Positions 1 through 7,950 of a stretch of DNA of 27,108 nucleotides are shown piece by piece. Source of the stretch: a virus; IMG/VR virus record IMGVR_UViG_3300031707_000142, positions 1-27,108 of that record; one strand, written 5' to 3'. The stretch's first letter is position 1, and every line of letters starts with the position of its first letter. Both the position numbers and the translations under genes were made by a program. The notes under the pieces were generated by a model, which searched no databases, was not told the origin of the DNA, and was given only the letters and a program-made list of their open reading frames with translations.

Positions 1-1575
1 TTCAGAAGGTAATCCTTTTAATAAATTTGATAGTTTTGCTCCAGTCTGTAATCCAAAACCAACGGTTGCTGGTGAAGTTGTTAGCCCTGCTGCCCCTATT
101 GCGCTTGCGAGTAAAGGATTATAAAAAGCACCAACACCAGTAGCTCCTAATCCTGCTCCTGACAAAATTCCTGTTCCTTTTCTCGTTAATGGCGCAAATG
201 ATTGTGCTGTCTGTGCCATTTCAAGTCCTTTTTTAATTCGATATTCTTTTGGAAGTAATTTATCAAAAGTTCTAATTGCTTTTTGTAAATCCTCGCTTTT
301 ATTTTCCAATCCTTTTAACTTTTGAGGCAAAGACATACTACGATCTTCAATCAATGCTTTAATAGGTTCGAGTTTTTCTTTATACAAAGAATAGAATTTA
401 TTAGCTTTTACATAATTAGCCACTTCAGGCACGGCTTTAACATCTCGACCAAGTTCCTGATTAAGATAACTTCGGATTCCTTTCAATAGTTTTTCGCCTT
501 CGGTGGGTGCAGGATTTAATCTATTTGATTGAGCAAATGTTAAAGTATCATCAAGTAATTTTTTTGCCTGATGTAACTTGCTAAAAGTTAATTGATCCCC
601 AAAACGTCCTTCCGGACTTTCAATCATTTGATAAAGTTTATTTAATGTTTCTTTTTCTCCAGCCGTCATCCTATCCGCACCCAACCATTCAGCTTGTTTA
701 TATGCGACTTTTTGTAAAATATCATTCTTGGTTTTATCATAGCCATAAGCAACTTTTGATAGTTTAGGAGAATTAGCAATAGCATCCTGAATTTCCATGC
801 CAGCCCGTTTTTGAAGTAATTCATTCCCCTTTTTCAGATTCCCTGCTAATTTATCCCATACTTGTTTTCCTCTATACTTAAAAACATTCAACGTATCAGA
901 AATGGCAAGTTGTATTTTATCTTCTGGGACACCTGTGGTGGTGCTTAATATTTTTGTAACACCCGTTCCTATTGCTGGGGCGACTTTTGTCGCTAATTCT
1001 CCTATCCCTTGTAAGCCTGCGCCAACAGTCCCTTCAAATGCCGCTTGTTTTAATCTCTCTTGAATGTTTTTTGCCGGTCTTGCAAAACCAACACCAGCCA
1101 TAGGAAGTCCTACTTGTATCATTCTTGCTATTGCCGGTGCTTTTGAAGCAATTTGTGCTACTTTAGGAATATTTGATAATCCTCCTGTAATAGCACTTGC
1201 CGCCATATATGGAGCAAATCCTCCAGCAAATTCAGCAATAGGATTTTCTTTACCTGGAAGATCAATATAACCCAACGAAGCCCCCTTAATCAAACCCCGA
1301 CCCATTCTTTGCGATGTTCCATAAGGCATACGAAGTGGACCTATTGGCATGGTTTCCATCATTTTTTCTACATCTTCCCGTGTCGGTTTTGAAGAAAGTG
1401 TGTTTTGTGCTTTAATTTTTCCTTGTGCTAATAATCTATTATGAATCAGATCAACGTCAACGCCTTGATTTTTTAATGATTCCTTTTTGATAAGAAATTG
1501 TTCTGGAGTGCGCTCCCCAGATTTCAACATATCTATTACATCGGCTGTTTTTTCATTAACTTCTAATTTAACCAT
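1..1575 (-). CDS. Putative internal virion/ejection protein, C-terminus cut by window edge
   Basis: An open frame runs without a stop from ATG at 1575 to base 1, giving 525 residues and continuing outside the window. The N-terminus (MVKLEVNEKT) is hydrophilic. Residues about 110-170 and the last 60 visible residues are rich in Gly, Ala and small hydrophobic residues (GILSGAGLGATGVGAFYNP is an example). The middle is Lys/Glu-rich and predicted helical. The ATG overlaps the stop of the upstream gene in TAATG, so translation is probably coupled. I recognise no enzymatic motif. Its place after the nozzle-like gene, its size and its alternating helical and glycine-rich hydrophobic segments suggest a podoviral ejection protein that could cross the host envelope. 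That role is inferred from position and composition only. Confidence 0.75.
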   Translation of the reverse strand, partial: MVKLEVNEKTADVIDMLKSGERTPEQFLIKKESLKNQGVDVDLIHNRLLAQGKIKAQNTLSSKPTREDVEKMMETMPIGPLRMPYGTSQRMGRGLIKGASLGYIDLPGKENPIAEFAGGFAPYMAASAITGGLSNIPKVAQIASKAPAIARMIQVGLPMAGVGFARPAKNIQERLKQAAFEGTVGAGLQGIGELATKVAPAIGTGVTKILSTTTGVPEDKIQLAISDTLNVFKYRGKQVWDKLAGNLKKGNELLQKRAGMEIQDAIANSPKLSKVAYGYDKTKNDILQKVAYKQAEWLGADRMTAGEKETLNKLYQMIESPEGRFGDQLTFSKLHQAKKLLDDTLTFAQSNRLNPAPTEGEKLLKGIRSYLNQELGRDVKAVPEVANYVKANKFYSLYKEKLEPIKALIEDRSMSLPQKLKGLENKSEDLQKAIRTFDKLLPKEYRIKKGLEMAQTAQSFAPLTRKGTGILSGAGLGATGVGAFYNPLLASAIGAAGLTTSPATVGFGLQTGAKLSNLLKGLPSE

Positions 1576-2345
1576 TAGAAATCAACCATCCTTTTCTTTC
1601 CGGGTTGAGATTGAATTGCTATGTTTTGTTTCTTTTCATTATTCTCAACAGATTGAATAATTCCATTAACTTTAATAGTTGTTTGCCCCAAAGGTGAAAT
1701 ATTTGCCTTAACATCAGCATCTGGATTTTTAGATTTAATTTCCATTGCATTTGTTATATTTTTATACATATTATCTGAAACACTCCATAAATCATTCCTT
1801 TCATCATTAGTCATTTCGTAATCTGGCAAAAATTTAACAAATCGTGCAATATCCCTATCAGTCATTACCCCCTTTTCTCCGCCGAATGTTCGCGCCATAA
1901 GTCCTGAAAATCCTTCTTTTACCTTACGATATGTCATAAGTTTAGGTTTATAACCAGGGGCAACTTCTGCTGCTAATCCTGTCAATTTCCCGCCAAATCG
2001 TCCAATATCAGGAATACCTGGCATCAATTCCCCAGTATAAGGAAGTTCATCCAATCTACTTCTCAAATCTTGTAAGTTGGCATAAACCGTATTGATCCCT
2101 ATGTCTTTCCCTCCGACTTCCTTTTGTGCTTTTTTAATCTCTAATCGTTTTTTCTGAATATCAAGACGTGCTGATTCTTCTTCTAATGGTTTTTTAGGCT
2201 TGAATTGAAATCCACCAATGTTTGCTCCTCCAAATTCAGCCTGCCCTCCACCATATTGCTCAACCATTTTCTGTAAAGGGGCTTGACCTTCTAAAGTCGC
2301 AGATAAATTGCTTGGAGAATTTTTAGGTATAAAATCTATTGCCAT
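1575..2345 (-). CDS. Unknown virion-associated protein (256 aa)
   Basis: Start ATG at 2345 follows an AAGGAG sequence with 8 nt spacing. The stop overlaps the next ATG (TAATG). The protein begins MAIDFIPKNSPSNL. It has a Lys/Glu-rich, probably coiled-coil stretch near residues 52-80 (EEESARLDIQKKRLEIKKAQ) and a mixed charged C-terminal half ending in a basic tail (QPGKKRMVDF). There is no signal peptide, membrane segment or recognisable catalytic motif. It lies among the post-nozzle genes, so an internal virion or ejection-complex role is likely by position, but the sequence does not assign a function. Confidence 0.75.
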   Translation of the reverse strand: MAIDFIPKNSPSNLSATLEGQAPLQKMVEQYGGGQAEFGGANIGGFQFKPKKPLEEESARLDIQKKRLEIKKAQKEVGGKDIGINTVYANLQDLRSRLDELPYTGELMPGIPDIGRFGGKLTGLAAEVAPGYKPKLMTYRKVKEGFSGLMARTFGGEKGVMTDRDIARFVKFLPDYEMTNDERNDLWSVSDNMYKNITNAMEIKSKNPDADVKANISPLGQTTIKVNGIIQSVENNEKKQNIAIQSQPGKKRMVDF

Positions 2346-2360
2346 TTTTCACGCTCCTTT

Positions 2361-3092
2361 CTATTTTAATCTATATCCTTTGTTTAATGCTTCTTTCAAG
2401 TTTTTCAACGAAATCGTCCCTTCTTCTCCTTTTGGAGAAATAACATCAATTGTCATTTCTGGGATCGTTGTTATCGGCATTTGTCCCATTGCTCCTTGTG
2501 GTTGCCCCATTGCTTCACCAAAAATCATCGGATAAGTAAGCGGTTGAGGTTTTCTTGTCAAATATGCCTCGGTAGGGAAGATTTCTTTTCCAAATATTTC
2601 TTGACCTTTAATACTACCTGCTCCTGGAATATCAGCAACATTAAATTCTTTTAGAATGTTTATTAACTCCTGTTTCCGTTTCATCTCCGCTTCTGCGGCA
2701 AGTGCGGCCTGTGCCTGTCTATTTGCCCGAACATCATTCATTCCCTGTGCTATTCCCGGAGTTCCCATTGCCAATCCAGCTAATGCAACTTGCGGGGCAA
2801 TCTTGCCCCAATCTTGACTGGCTACATTCCCAGCTACATTCTGAATACCACCAGCAACATTCTCCGCGCCACCTAACACTTTAGCCAGTAATCTCTGAAT
2901 AATATTTGTCTTATCGGGCATAGCCAGTTCCGGTCCCGGCGGCATCTGACTTAATACACTCATCGGTTGCTGTCTATTCATCATCATTTCTTTTATTTTT
3001 CTTAATTGTTCTTCTTCCGGTAGTGGCGATTGATAGCCGGTTGTAAGCGGATTATTCGCCCCCGTCTGCAACATACTTCCCCAATTTACCAT
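2361..3092 (-). CDS. Unknown virion-associated protein (243 aa)
   Basis: Start ATG at 3092 lies 4 bases past the stop of the upstream gene, with GGGGGA about 7 nt before it. The N-terminal third is Met/Pro/Gln-rich. Residues about 68-118 form an Ala/Gly-rich amphipathic stretch (LLAKVLGGAENVAGGIQNV, then APQVALAGLAMGTPG), followed by a charged helix (AALAAEAEMKRKQELINIL). The C-terminus is compact and mixed. Gene order and the amphipathic centre fit a DNA-ejection or internal virion protein. No family is recognised. Confidence 0.72.
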   Translation of the reverse strand: MVNWGSMLQTGANNPLTTGYQSPLPEEEQLRKIKEMMMNRQQPMSVLSQMPPGPELAMPDKTNIIQRLLAKVLGGAENVAGGIQNVAGNVASQDWGKIAPQVALAGLAMGTPGIAQGMNDVRANRQAQAALAAEAEMKRKQELINILKEFNVADIPGAGSIKGQEIFGKEIFPTEAYLTRKPQPLTYPMIFGEAMGQPQGAMGQMPITTIPEMTIDVISPKGEEGTISLKNLKEALNKGYRLK

Positions 3093-3096
3093 TTCA

Positions 3097-4131
3097 TCAT
3101 CCCCCTTTTATTTTATTAGCTTCTGCTTGCCAAGCATTAAGTCTTGCGCCACTATTTTTAGGATCAGACAAAGCTGTTGGATTATAACCCAATGATCCTA
3201 TAATCGAATTATATTTATCGTAATACTGTTTTAGTCCTGTTGCTCCTACAACTTCTGGTCTTGGAGCAGAACCTAATTTATTTAGTTTACTAATTATAGG
3301 GGATTCTCTTTCTTTCATTGCCTGATCGACTTGATTCATAATTGGAATACTTACTCCAAGATTTGCCGCTCTTTCAGCAGGTGTCCATTGATGAGTAGGA
3401 CTTAACCAGTCCATAATTTCCTTGACCGTATTTGCTATCCCTACTGTTGTCAAAATAGGATTAACAACACTTCCAATCCCACCAAGAATACTTCCAGCAG
3501 TTCCTCCAACATTTGATAATGTTGAACCCAATTGCTTCAATATCGGCATACTGGATTGCTGCATTCCACCGCCTATTGCCTGTGTCATATTGGCCAATTC
3601 AGTCGGATTAGGATTATAAGTTAATTTACCCTTATCTAATCCAATTCCTGCAAGTGGAAGGTTGCCATAATCGCCTAAATTAAGTTTTGGCAGTTCAACT
3701 CCCGGTAAACTTGGCAATCCTATCCCCGGCAATGATGGCATACCGATTGATGGTAAATTGCCCGTTCCTCCTTTCAGATCAATTTTAGGTAGTTCCGGCA
3801 TCTTAACATCTGGCAACCTACCGCCAACCGAAGGCAGTTCTGGTGCAGGCAATCCACCCAAGTTTGGTGGAGTCAAATTCATGCTTGGCGGTTGTATTGA
3901 TGGTAAATCTGGCATAGGACGAGCGAGATCAATACTTGGACCATGTATTTCCGGACCTCTAATGCTAACGTTTGGAAGTCGCCACCCGGAAGATTCCATC
4001 TTTTTTATCAGTTCCGGCATTTTGATATCCATATCAGTAATTTCCGGAGTATACTTCTGTCCCGGTTGCCACCAGAACCCTGACATATCAGGATTTATTG
4101 TCGGATAATTTTGCTCCGTTAAATAAGACAT
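3097..4131 (-). CDS. Proline-rich LPxI-repeat virion protein
   Basis: Two consecutive ATGs occur at 4134 and 4131. The GGAGG ends only 1 nt before the first, so the second (4 nt spacing) is preferred; the protein is 344 aa. Residues about 53-165 are a degenerate repeat of short P-x-[ILM] blocks (LPNVSI, LPSIGMPSLPGIGLPSLPG), resembling in style the MPxLP repeats of AHNAK-type proteins. Residues about 205-240 are a Gly/Val/Ile-rich hydrophobic stretch (GGTAGSILGGIGSVVNPIL). The C-terminus is polar. The repeat probably gives an extended or thin beta structure, and the hydrophobic part could contact a membrane. An ejection-complex role is inferred from position after the nozzle-like gene. It could also be an elongated tail component. 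Confidence 0.73.
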   Translation of the reverse strand: MSYLTEQNYPTINPDMSGFWWQPGQKYTPEITDMDIKMPELIKKMESSGWRLPNVSIRGPEIHGPSIDLARPMPDLPSIQPPSMNLTPPNLGGLPAPELPSVGGRLPDVKMPELPKIDLKGGTGNLPSIGMPSLPGIGLPSLPGVELPKLNLGDYGNLPLAGIGLDKGKLTYNPNPTELANMTQAIGGGMQQSSMPILKQLGSTLSNVGGTAGSILGGIGSVVNPILTTVGIANTVKEIMDWLSPTHQWTPAERAANLGVSIPIMNQVDQAMKERESPIISKLNKLGSAPRPEVVGATGLKQYYDKYNSIIGSLGYNPTALSDPKNSGARLNAWQAEANKIKGG

Positions 4132-4143
4132 CATGCCTCCTCA

Positions 4144-4695
4144 TTAACCAAATGCTGTTCCAAGAAACCCTGATACCGCTGGCATTGCCGCAAGTGCCTG
4201 ATATAATGCTTTATACTGTTCCAAATTCGCTTGTGCATTGGTAGCCGAAACCTGCGCTTGCTGATAAGGACTCATTTGCGCCCATTGCTGATACTGGAAT
4301 GTATCTCCACCACCCGGTAATTGACCTGTATATTGACTTGGGAAATACTGGTTTGCCAACTGACTTGACTTGATCGCTTCTTCCGTCTGCCTACCCTGCA
4401 AAGTCTGTTGTCCGTTATACATCCCGGTATATTGCGGTGCTAATTGAGTTCTCTCCTGATACCCCTTCTCCATTCCCGTTGCCATAAGACCTGAAAGTTG
4501 TTTGCCAATATCCGATTCCCTTTGCCCTTGTAATAACTGGAACTTGTTTGATACCGGGGATCCGCTATACCCAGCCAAAGTATTTGCCAATTGCTGTTGG
4601 GACCTTAAATATTGCGGTTCCATAGAAGCCGCATAAGTCTGCGTATATTTCTGTAATGCTTCCGGACTGTATTCCTCTGCGTAAGATGTTGCCAT
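4144..4695 (-). CDS. Gln-rich helical virion protein (183 aa)
   Basis: Start ATG at 4695 has AAGGAGGTGA about 7 nt upstream. The protein is extremely rich in Gln, Tyr, Ala and Ser, with long helical stretches (SMEPQYLRSQQQLANTLAG) and a C-terminus ending GFLGTAFG. There are no cysteines, no catalytic motifs and no clear membrane helix. It is the first gene after the nozzle-like protein. Small Gln/Ala-rich proteins at this place in podoviral genomes are commonly internal or ejection proteins, which is the basis of this guess. It is not assigned to any named family. Confidence 0.72.
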   Translation of the reverse strand: MATSYAEEYSPEALQKYTQTYAASMEPQYLRSQQQLANTLAGYSGSPVSNKFQLLQGQRESDIGKQLSGLMATGMEKGYQERTQLAPQYTGMYNGQQTLQGRQTEEAIKSSQLANQYFPSQYTGQLPGGGDTFQYQQWAQMSPYQQAQVSATNAQANLEQYKALYQALAAMPAVSGFLGTAFG

Positions 4696-4713
4696 TTTAT
4701 TTCACCTCCTTTA

Positions 4714-6522
4714 TTAACTTGTGGAACTGATGTCGTAACAAATCGTTGTTTCTATAAGTGTCCATCCTTCTGTTCCTCCCGGTGTTTCAAATAAACACCA
4801 ACCATATTTATAGACTTCATCCAAGACCTTAAACCGCTTCCTTACTCTATACTCCAAAGAACTGCCAGCATAGGCCAGAGCATAGGTTTCTTCTCTGGCG
4901 GACCCGGATGTTGGTTTCTCCCTCGTTTCGTTAAAGTCCCAATAGTTAAATCCCAAAGTGGTAGAACAATTTATTTTCGGATGAAAGACAAACTCTTGCC
5001 AGTAAATCTTTTTTTTCTTGGTTGGTTCCCCAAAATCCATCGCGCCGGACATAATAGTTGCCGCATTTGAATAATCCAAGGTAGTCCGGTGATATGAATG
5101 CAACTGGTTAGTTGAAGTCATGGTTGAAGTAACCATTGTGGGAATTGTAGTTGAGTCGTGCATTATTTCTGCCGATCCATCTGTAATCACTCCCAAAGTT
5201 CCAGTCCATAATCGTTTCTCGGAATCATACATATAGGCCGATCCACTTGTCGTTCCCGGAAGGAACAGGTGATAAATCCCTCTTACTGGATCAAACTCGG
5301 CAAAAGGATAGGCATTATCAGCCGCAGTTAAGCCAAAATAGGAAGAAGCCAGCGGTTTCCAGTTGGTATTCAGTTCATAACTTATTTGACCCGATAATAA
5401 TAGGTCTTGGTTTCCGCTAGTAACTCTTACTGCGCTGCCGGTGAAATAAAAAATAGACCCTTCAACTTCGCAAATCGTTCTTTCCGAAACACAACCTTGT
5501 TCAAACCGCTTGATAAAAGTGATCGGCAAATCCACATCCCCAGACCACCGATAGACATAATAGAAATAATCCTTTAAGAATATGATGTAATCTCCCAGAA
5601 CTGCCATACCAACCCCGGAACTGCCATCATCCAAACCGATATCCATATAACCGGCATCAGTAGCAGACAAATCTTCAAGTTGGGAGGTTGACGACCACCA
5701 CACCCTTGAAGGATAGGTAGGAGAAGAAAAGACAAATAGTTTATCCTTAAATATCTTTAAGAACCGCCCGGTATAAGCGTCATGGGTTGACCCTCTGGCT
5801 GCTCTTTGGGAAGCACCAGAACTACCAGCCCCCGTTTCCGTTGAAGCCGCCGACAACACCAAAGCAGTTGCACTTGTTATTGTCTTTACTTCATCCCAAA
5901 GAACAGATGTAGAACTTTTGCGGATATAATCCCCTTCCTGCAATTCGGTATCAAAGGCGGTTGAAGCACCAGTTACCGCAGTCGTTCCGTTCCAAGTAAC
6001 TGTGCCAGTCAATGCAACGGCTGTTCCCCCCTTATTGGCAATCGTGGGGGCATTATCGTTCCATCCGGTTGTATCTCCATTCCACTTCCTTATCGTGCCT
6101 CCATAGGTCATATACACCCTTCCGTTCCGTTGCTCGAAATCAGCATGATAAGGACTGCCGGTTGCTACCAGCGTATACCAAGTATTGTTTTTTACATCCA
6201 GAGCGTAAAGTCGGCCATCGGATGCGGTATAAGTCGTTCCAGCTACGCCTGCGTGAAGGAGATAGTTGTTCGGCGTTCCATCGGAAGCAATGCTTTTAAC
6301 ATACTCAAATAGCCCCCTGGATCGCACCGCAGCCGGAGTTGTCCCTTTATATGCAGTTCCCCGATACGGAGTTTTACTCAACATCCCCAGATATCCGGTA
6401 GTTGCACTATAATCCGGTCTGGACCATACATTAGTTAGTTGAATATACTGATCGCCCGGAACCTCATCAATCCCTGCTCCCCTATTCAACCCACCCGATT
6501 TCTTAATAACAACAAGTGCCAT
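4714..6522 (-). CDS. Tail nozzle / tail tubular protein B-like (stabilisation protein)
   Basis: This 602-aa protein starts at ATG 6522, overlapping the stop of the adaptor-like gene (TAATG). It opens with MALVVIKKSGGLNRGAGIDE, typical of phage nozzle/stabilisation proteins, where an early GGLN..... segment precedes the propeller. Trp/Tyr-rich strands follow throughout (KNNTWYTLVATG, GRLYALD, VFSSPTYPSRVWWSS, YDSEKRLWTG), consistent with a beta-propeller as in T7 gp12. Residues about 165-250 are a Ser/Thr/Ala-rich insert (TGTVTWNGTTAVTGASTAF). Its position directly after the adaptor candidate supports the call. The specific T7/P22 subfamily cannot be decided by eye. Confidence 0.78.
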   Translation of the reverse strand: MALVVIKKSGGLNRGAGIDEVPGDQYIQLTNVWSRPDYSATTGYLGMLSKTPYRGTAYKGTTPAAVRSRGLFEYVKSIASDGTPNNYLLHAGVAGTTYTASDGRLYALDVKNNTWYTLVATGSPYHADFEQRNGRVYMTYGGTIRKWNGDTTGWNDNAPTIANKGGTAVALTGTVTWNGTTAVTGASTAFDTELQEGDYIRKSSTSVLWDEVKTITSATALVLSAASTETGAGSSGASQRAARGSTHDAYTGRFLKIFKDKLFVFSSPTYPSRVWWSSTSQLEDLSATDAGYMDIGLDDGSSGVGMAVLGDYIIFLKDYFYYVYRWSGDVDLPITFIKRFEQGCVSERTICEVEGSIFYFTGSAVRVTSGNQDLLLSGQISYELNTNWKPLASSYFGLTAADNAYPFAEFDPVRGIYHLFLPGTTSGSAYMYDSEKRLWTGTLGVITDGSAEIMHDSTTIPTMVTSTMTSTNQLHSYHRTTLDYSNAATIMSGAMDFGEPTKKKKIYWQEFVFHPKINCSTTLGFNYWDFNETREKPTSGSAREETYALAYAGSSLEYRVRKRFKVLDEVYKYGWCLFETPGGTEGWTLIETTICYDISSTS

Positions 6523-7460
6523 TATTCAAAATCCCTCCCATAGTCAAGTTCACCAAACCCAAACCGTAAATCCTCGTCCTTCGCCATAAACGCCATGTCT
6601 TTGATCTCATTCTTTAATGTTTCGGCTTTCTGGTCCCACAACCCAACCTTTGCGTCGCCCTGAATAAATAGGACTTCGGATGTTACCGAAGCCAAGAAAT
6701 TCTCAATATACTCATCCGGGAGAGGTAAAACCTCTTCGTCATAGCTTAAAATCCAAGGAACGACTTGTGCCGTATAAGGAATGACATAGGCGTTGTCGGG
6801 TATCTTGTGCAGTCTTATTTCCCATTGCTGTTTTTCTTTCTCTCCAGGAAGAAGTATTATATTTGTTACTACCGCCGAATTAGAAGTGCAGGTAATTGTC
6901 CCGATTGTTGTATCTTTACTTATGCTTAAAAGCCCGTCTGCCTTAAATGTGGCGGTAGTATTAACCGGAGTTACCCCGGTCAAAGTAATCCGTTCCGTAA
7001 TCAGCTGACCGGTGGCGTTATATCCCTTTACCACTACAAAGTAAGTGGTTACATCACTTGCCGAATCGGAAGATACTGCTATTTTTGAAGCGGCAGTCGG
7101 CTGATTAGTTACTCTAATCTTTCTTAATGGAACAAAGACGGAAGGAACCCCTTCCTCGGTTGAAGCCGGATAAGGATAGTCATTCTCAAATTGCTCCCTG
7201 CTGCAAAATTCAAGTCTTGCGGGAGAATCAGTTTCCCTGAAATTGATAGATCGCAACACTCTTGAATCCAGTCGGTAGAGATAAGTTCCATCCACAGTAG
7301 TCAAGGTAAATCCTTCCCTTTCGCTTGGCAGATCGGTGTTCAAGAATAACCGGCGCAACTGGTTATTGATCGCAGATAACATTCTGGTCTTGTTATTAGT
7401 TACTGTTTCGTCAAGCGAAGCCCTGTTAGCAACCTCTTGATAAGCGTCTTGTAAGATCAT
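6522..7460 (-). CDS. Head-tail adaptor / tail tubular protein A-like
   Basis: This 312-aa protein starts at ATG 7460 (ATGA overlap with the upstream stop). The N-terminal helical part (MILQDAYQEVANRASLDETV, then AINNQLRRLFLNTDLPSE) and the C-terminal part (LPLPDEYIENFLASVTSEVL with a helix before the end) match the two-part helical layout of podoviral adaptor proteins such as T7 gp11. Between them, residues about 110-205 form a Thr/Val/Ser-rich beta segment (GQLITERITLTGVTPVNTTA) that looks like an inserted Ig-like or beta-sandwich domain. In the virion it would sit as a ring under the portal, joined by the downstream nozzle-like protein. The family call rests on layout and gene order rather than a diagnostic motif. 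Confidence 0.68.
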   Translation of the reverse strand: MILQDAYQEVANRASLDETVTNNKTRMLSAINNQLRRLFLNTDLPSEREGFTLTTVDGTYLYRLDSRVLRSINFRETDSPARLEFCSREQFENDYPYPASTEEGVPSVFVPLRKIRVTNQPTAASKIAVSSDSASDVTTYFVVVKGYNATGQLITERITLTGVTPVNTTATFKADGLLSISKDTTIGTITCTSNSAVVTNIILLPGEKEKQQWEIRLHKIPDNAYVIPYTAQVVPWILSYDEEVLPLPDEYIENFLASVTSEVLFIQGDAKVGLWDQKAETLKNEIKDMAFMAKDEDLRFGFGELDYGRDFE

Positions 7461-7795
7461 CTGATTCTCCTTGATTTCTTCTGAACATTCATTTCTTCCA
7501 GCTCCAGAGTAATCTGATCGCCCCCAGATTCATTTGGACCAACTATCTGCGGTTTCTCTATCCTTACCACATTGAATACCGCCTGCGCGATAACCTGATC
7601 GTTCAATTTCCGGTCCGCTAACCCATCTACCATATCAAGACCAATCGTGATCCGGGGCCGGTCCTTTGCCGGTATGGTATTCGTATCTTTCTCTCCTTCG
7701 TCTGTTCCTTCCCACCACTTGTTATTCGCCTCAACCTCGTCAATCTGCGCCTTCTTGTATTCATTTATATCCTTAAACTGTTTTGTTACTTCCAC
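7457..7795 (-). CDS. Unknown 112-aa protein, GTG start
   Basis: The start is GTG at 7795, chosen because AAGGAGG lies 8 nt upstream and no in-frame ATG exists nearby. The stop overlaps the adaptor ATG (ATGA). The protein is charged and soluble: an acidic/lysine-rich N-terminal helix, a central RPRITIGLDMVDGLAD segment, and a very basic C-terminus (NVQKKSRRIR). The RPRITI segment faintly resembles the RPxLTIN motif of P22-type portal N-termini, but a separate complete portal gene exists and the protein is far too short. Placed between a fibre gene and the adaptor, it may be a minor tail component. Confidence 0.7.
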   Translation of the reverse strand: MEVTKQFKDINEYKKAQIDEVEANNKWWEGTDEGEKDTNTIPAKDRPRITIGLDMVDGLADRKLNDQVIAQAVFNVVRIEKPQIVGPNESGGDQITLELEEMNVQKKSRRIR

Positions 7796-7934
7796 CGTTT
7801 GGTTCCTCCTTCTCCGGTTTGTTTATTGCGTTCAAGATATCAATATACACCGGAACTTCCGCCCCTTTGATATCTACTCTTTGGAGCAATTGCTTCAGGT
7901 TCTGGATCTGCTGGACCGATAACTCTATCTTCAT
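7773..7934 (-). CDS. Small 53-aa helical protein
   Basis: ATG at 7934 is preceded by AAGGAGGGG with a 5-7 nt spacer, one of the best ribosome binding sites in this stretch. The frame reads MKIELSVQQIQNLKQLLQRV and ends GGSNKTV. It overlaps the next gene's GTG start by 23 nt, which fits coupled translation. The N-terminal half is an amphipathic Gln/Leu helix and the end is Lys/Glu-rich. The gene fills what would otherwise be a 155-nt gap. It has no recognised family. Confidence 0.6.
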   Translation of the reverse strand: MKIELSVQQIQNLKQLLQRVDIKGAEVPVYIDILNAINKPEKEEPNGGSNKTV

Positions 7935-7950
7935 TTTTTCCCCTCCTTAC

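Noticed and set aside
7457-7795. Fragment of a second portal gene, from the RPRITI segment
   Set aside because: Only a six-residue similarity is seen, the protein has its own ribosome binding site and stop, and a complete portal exists at 18770-20875.
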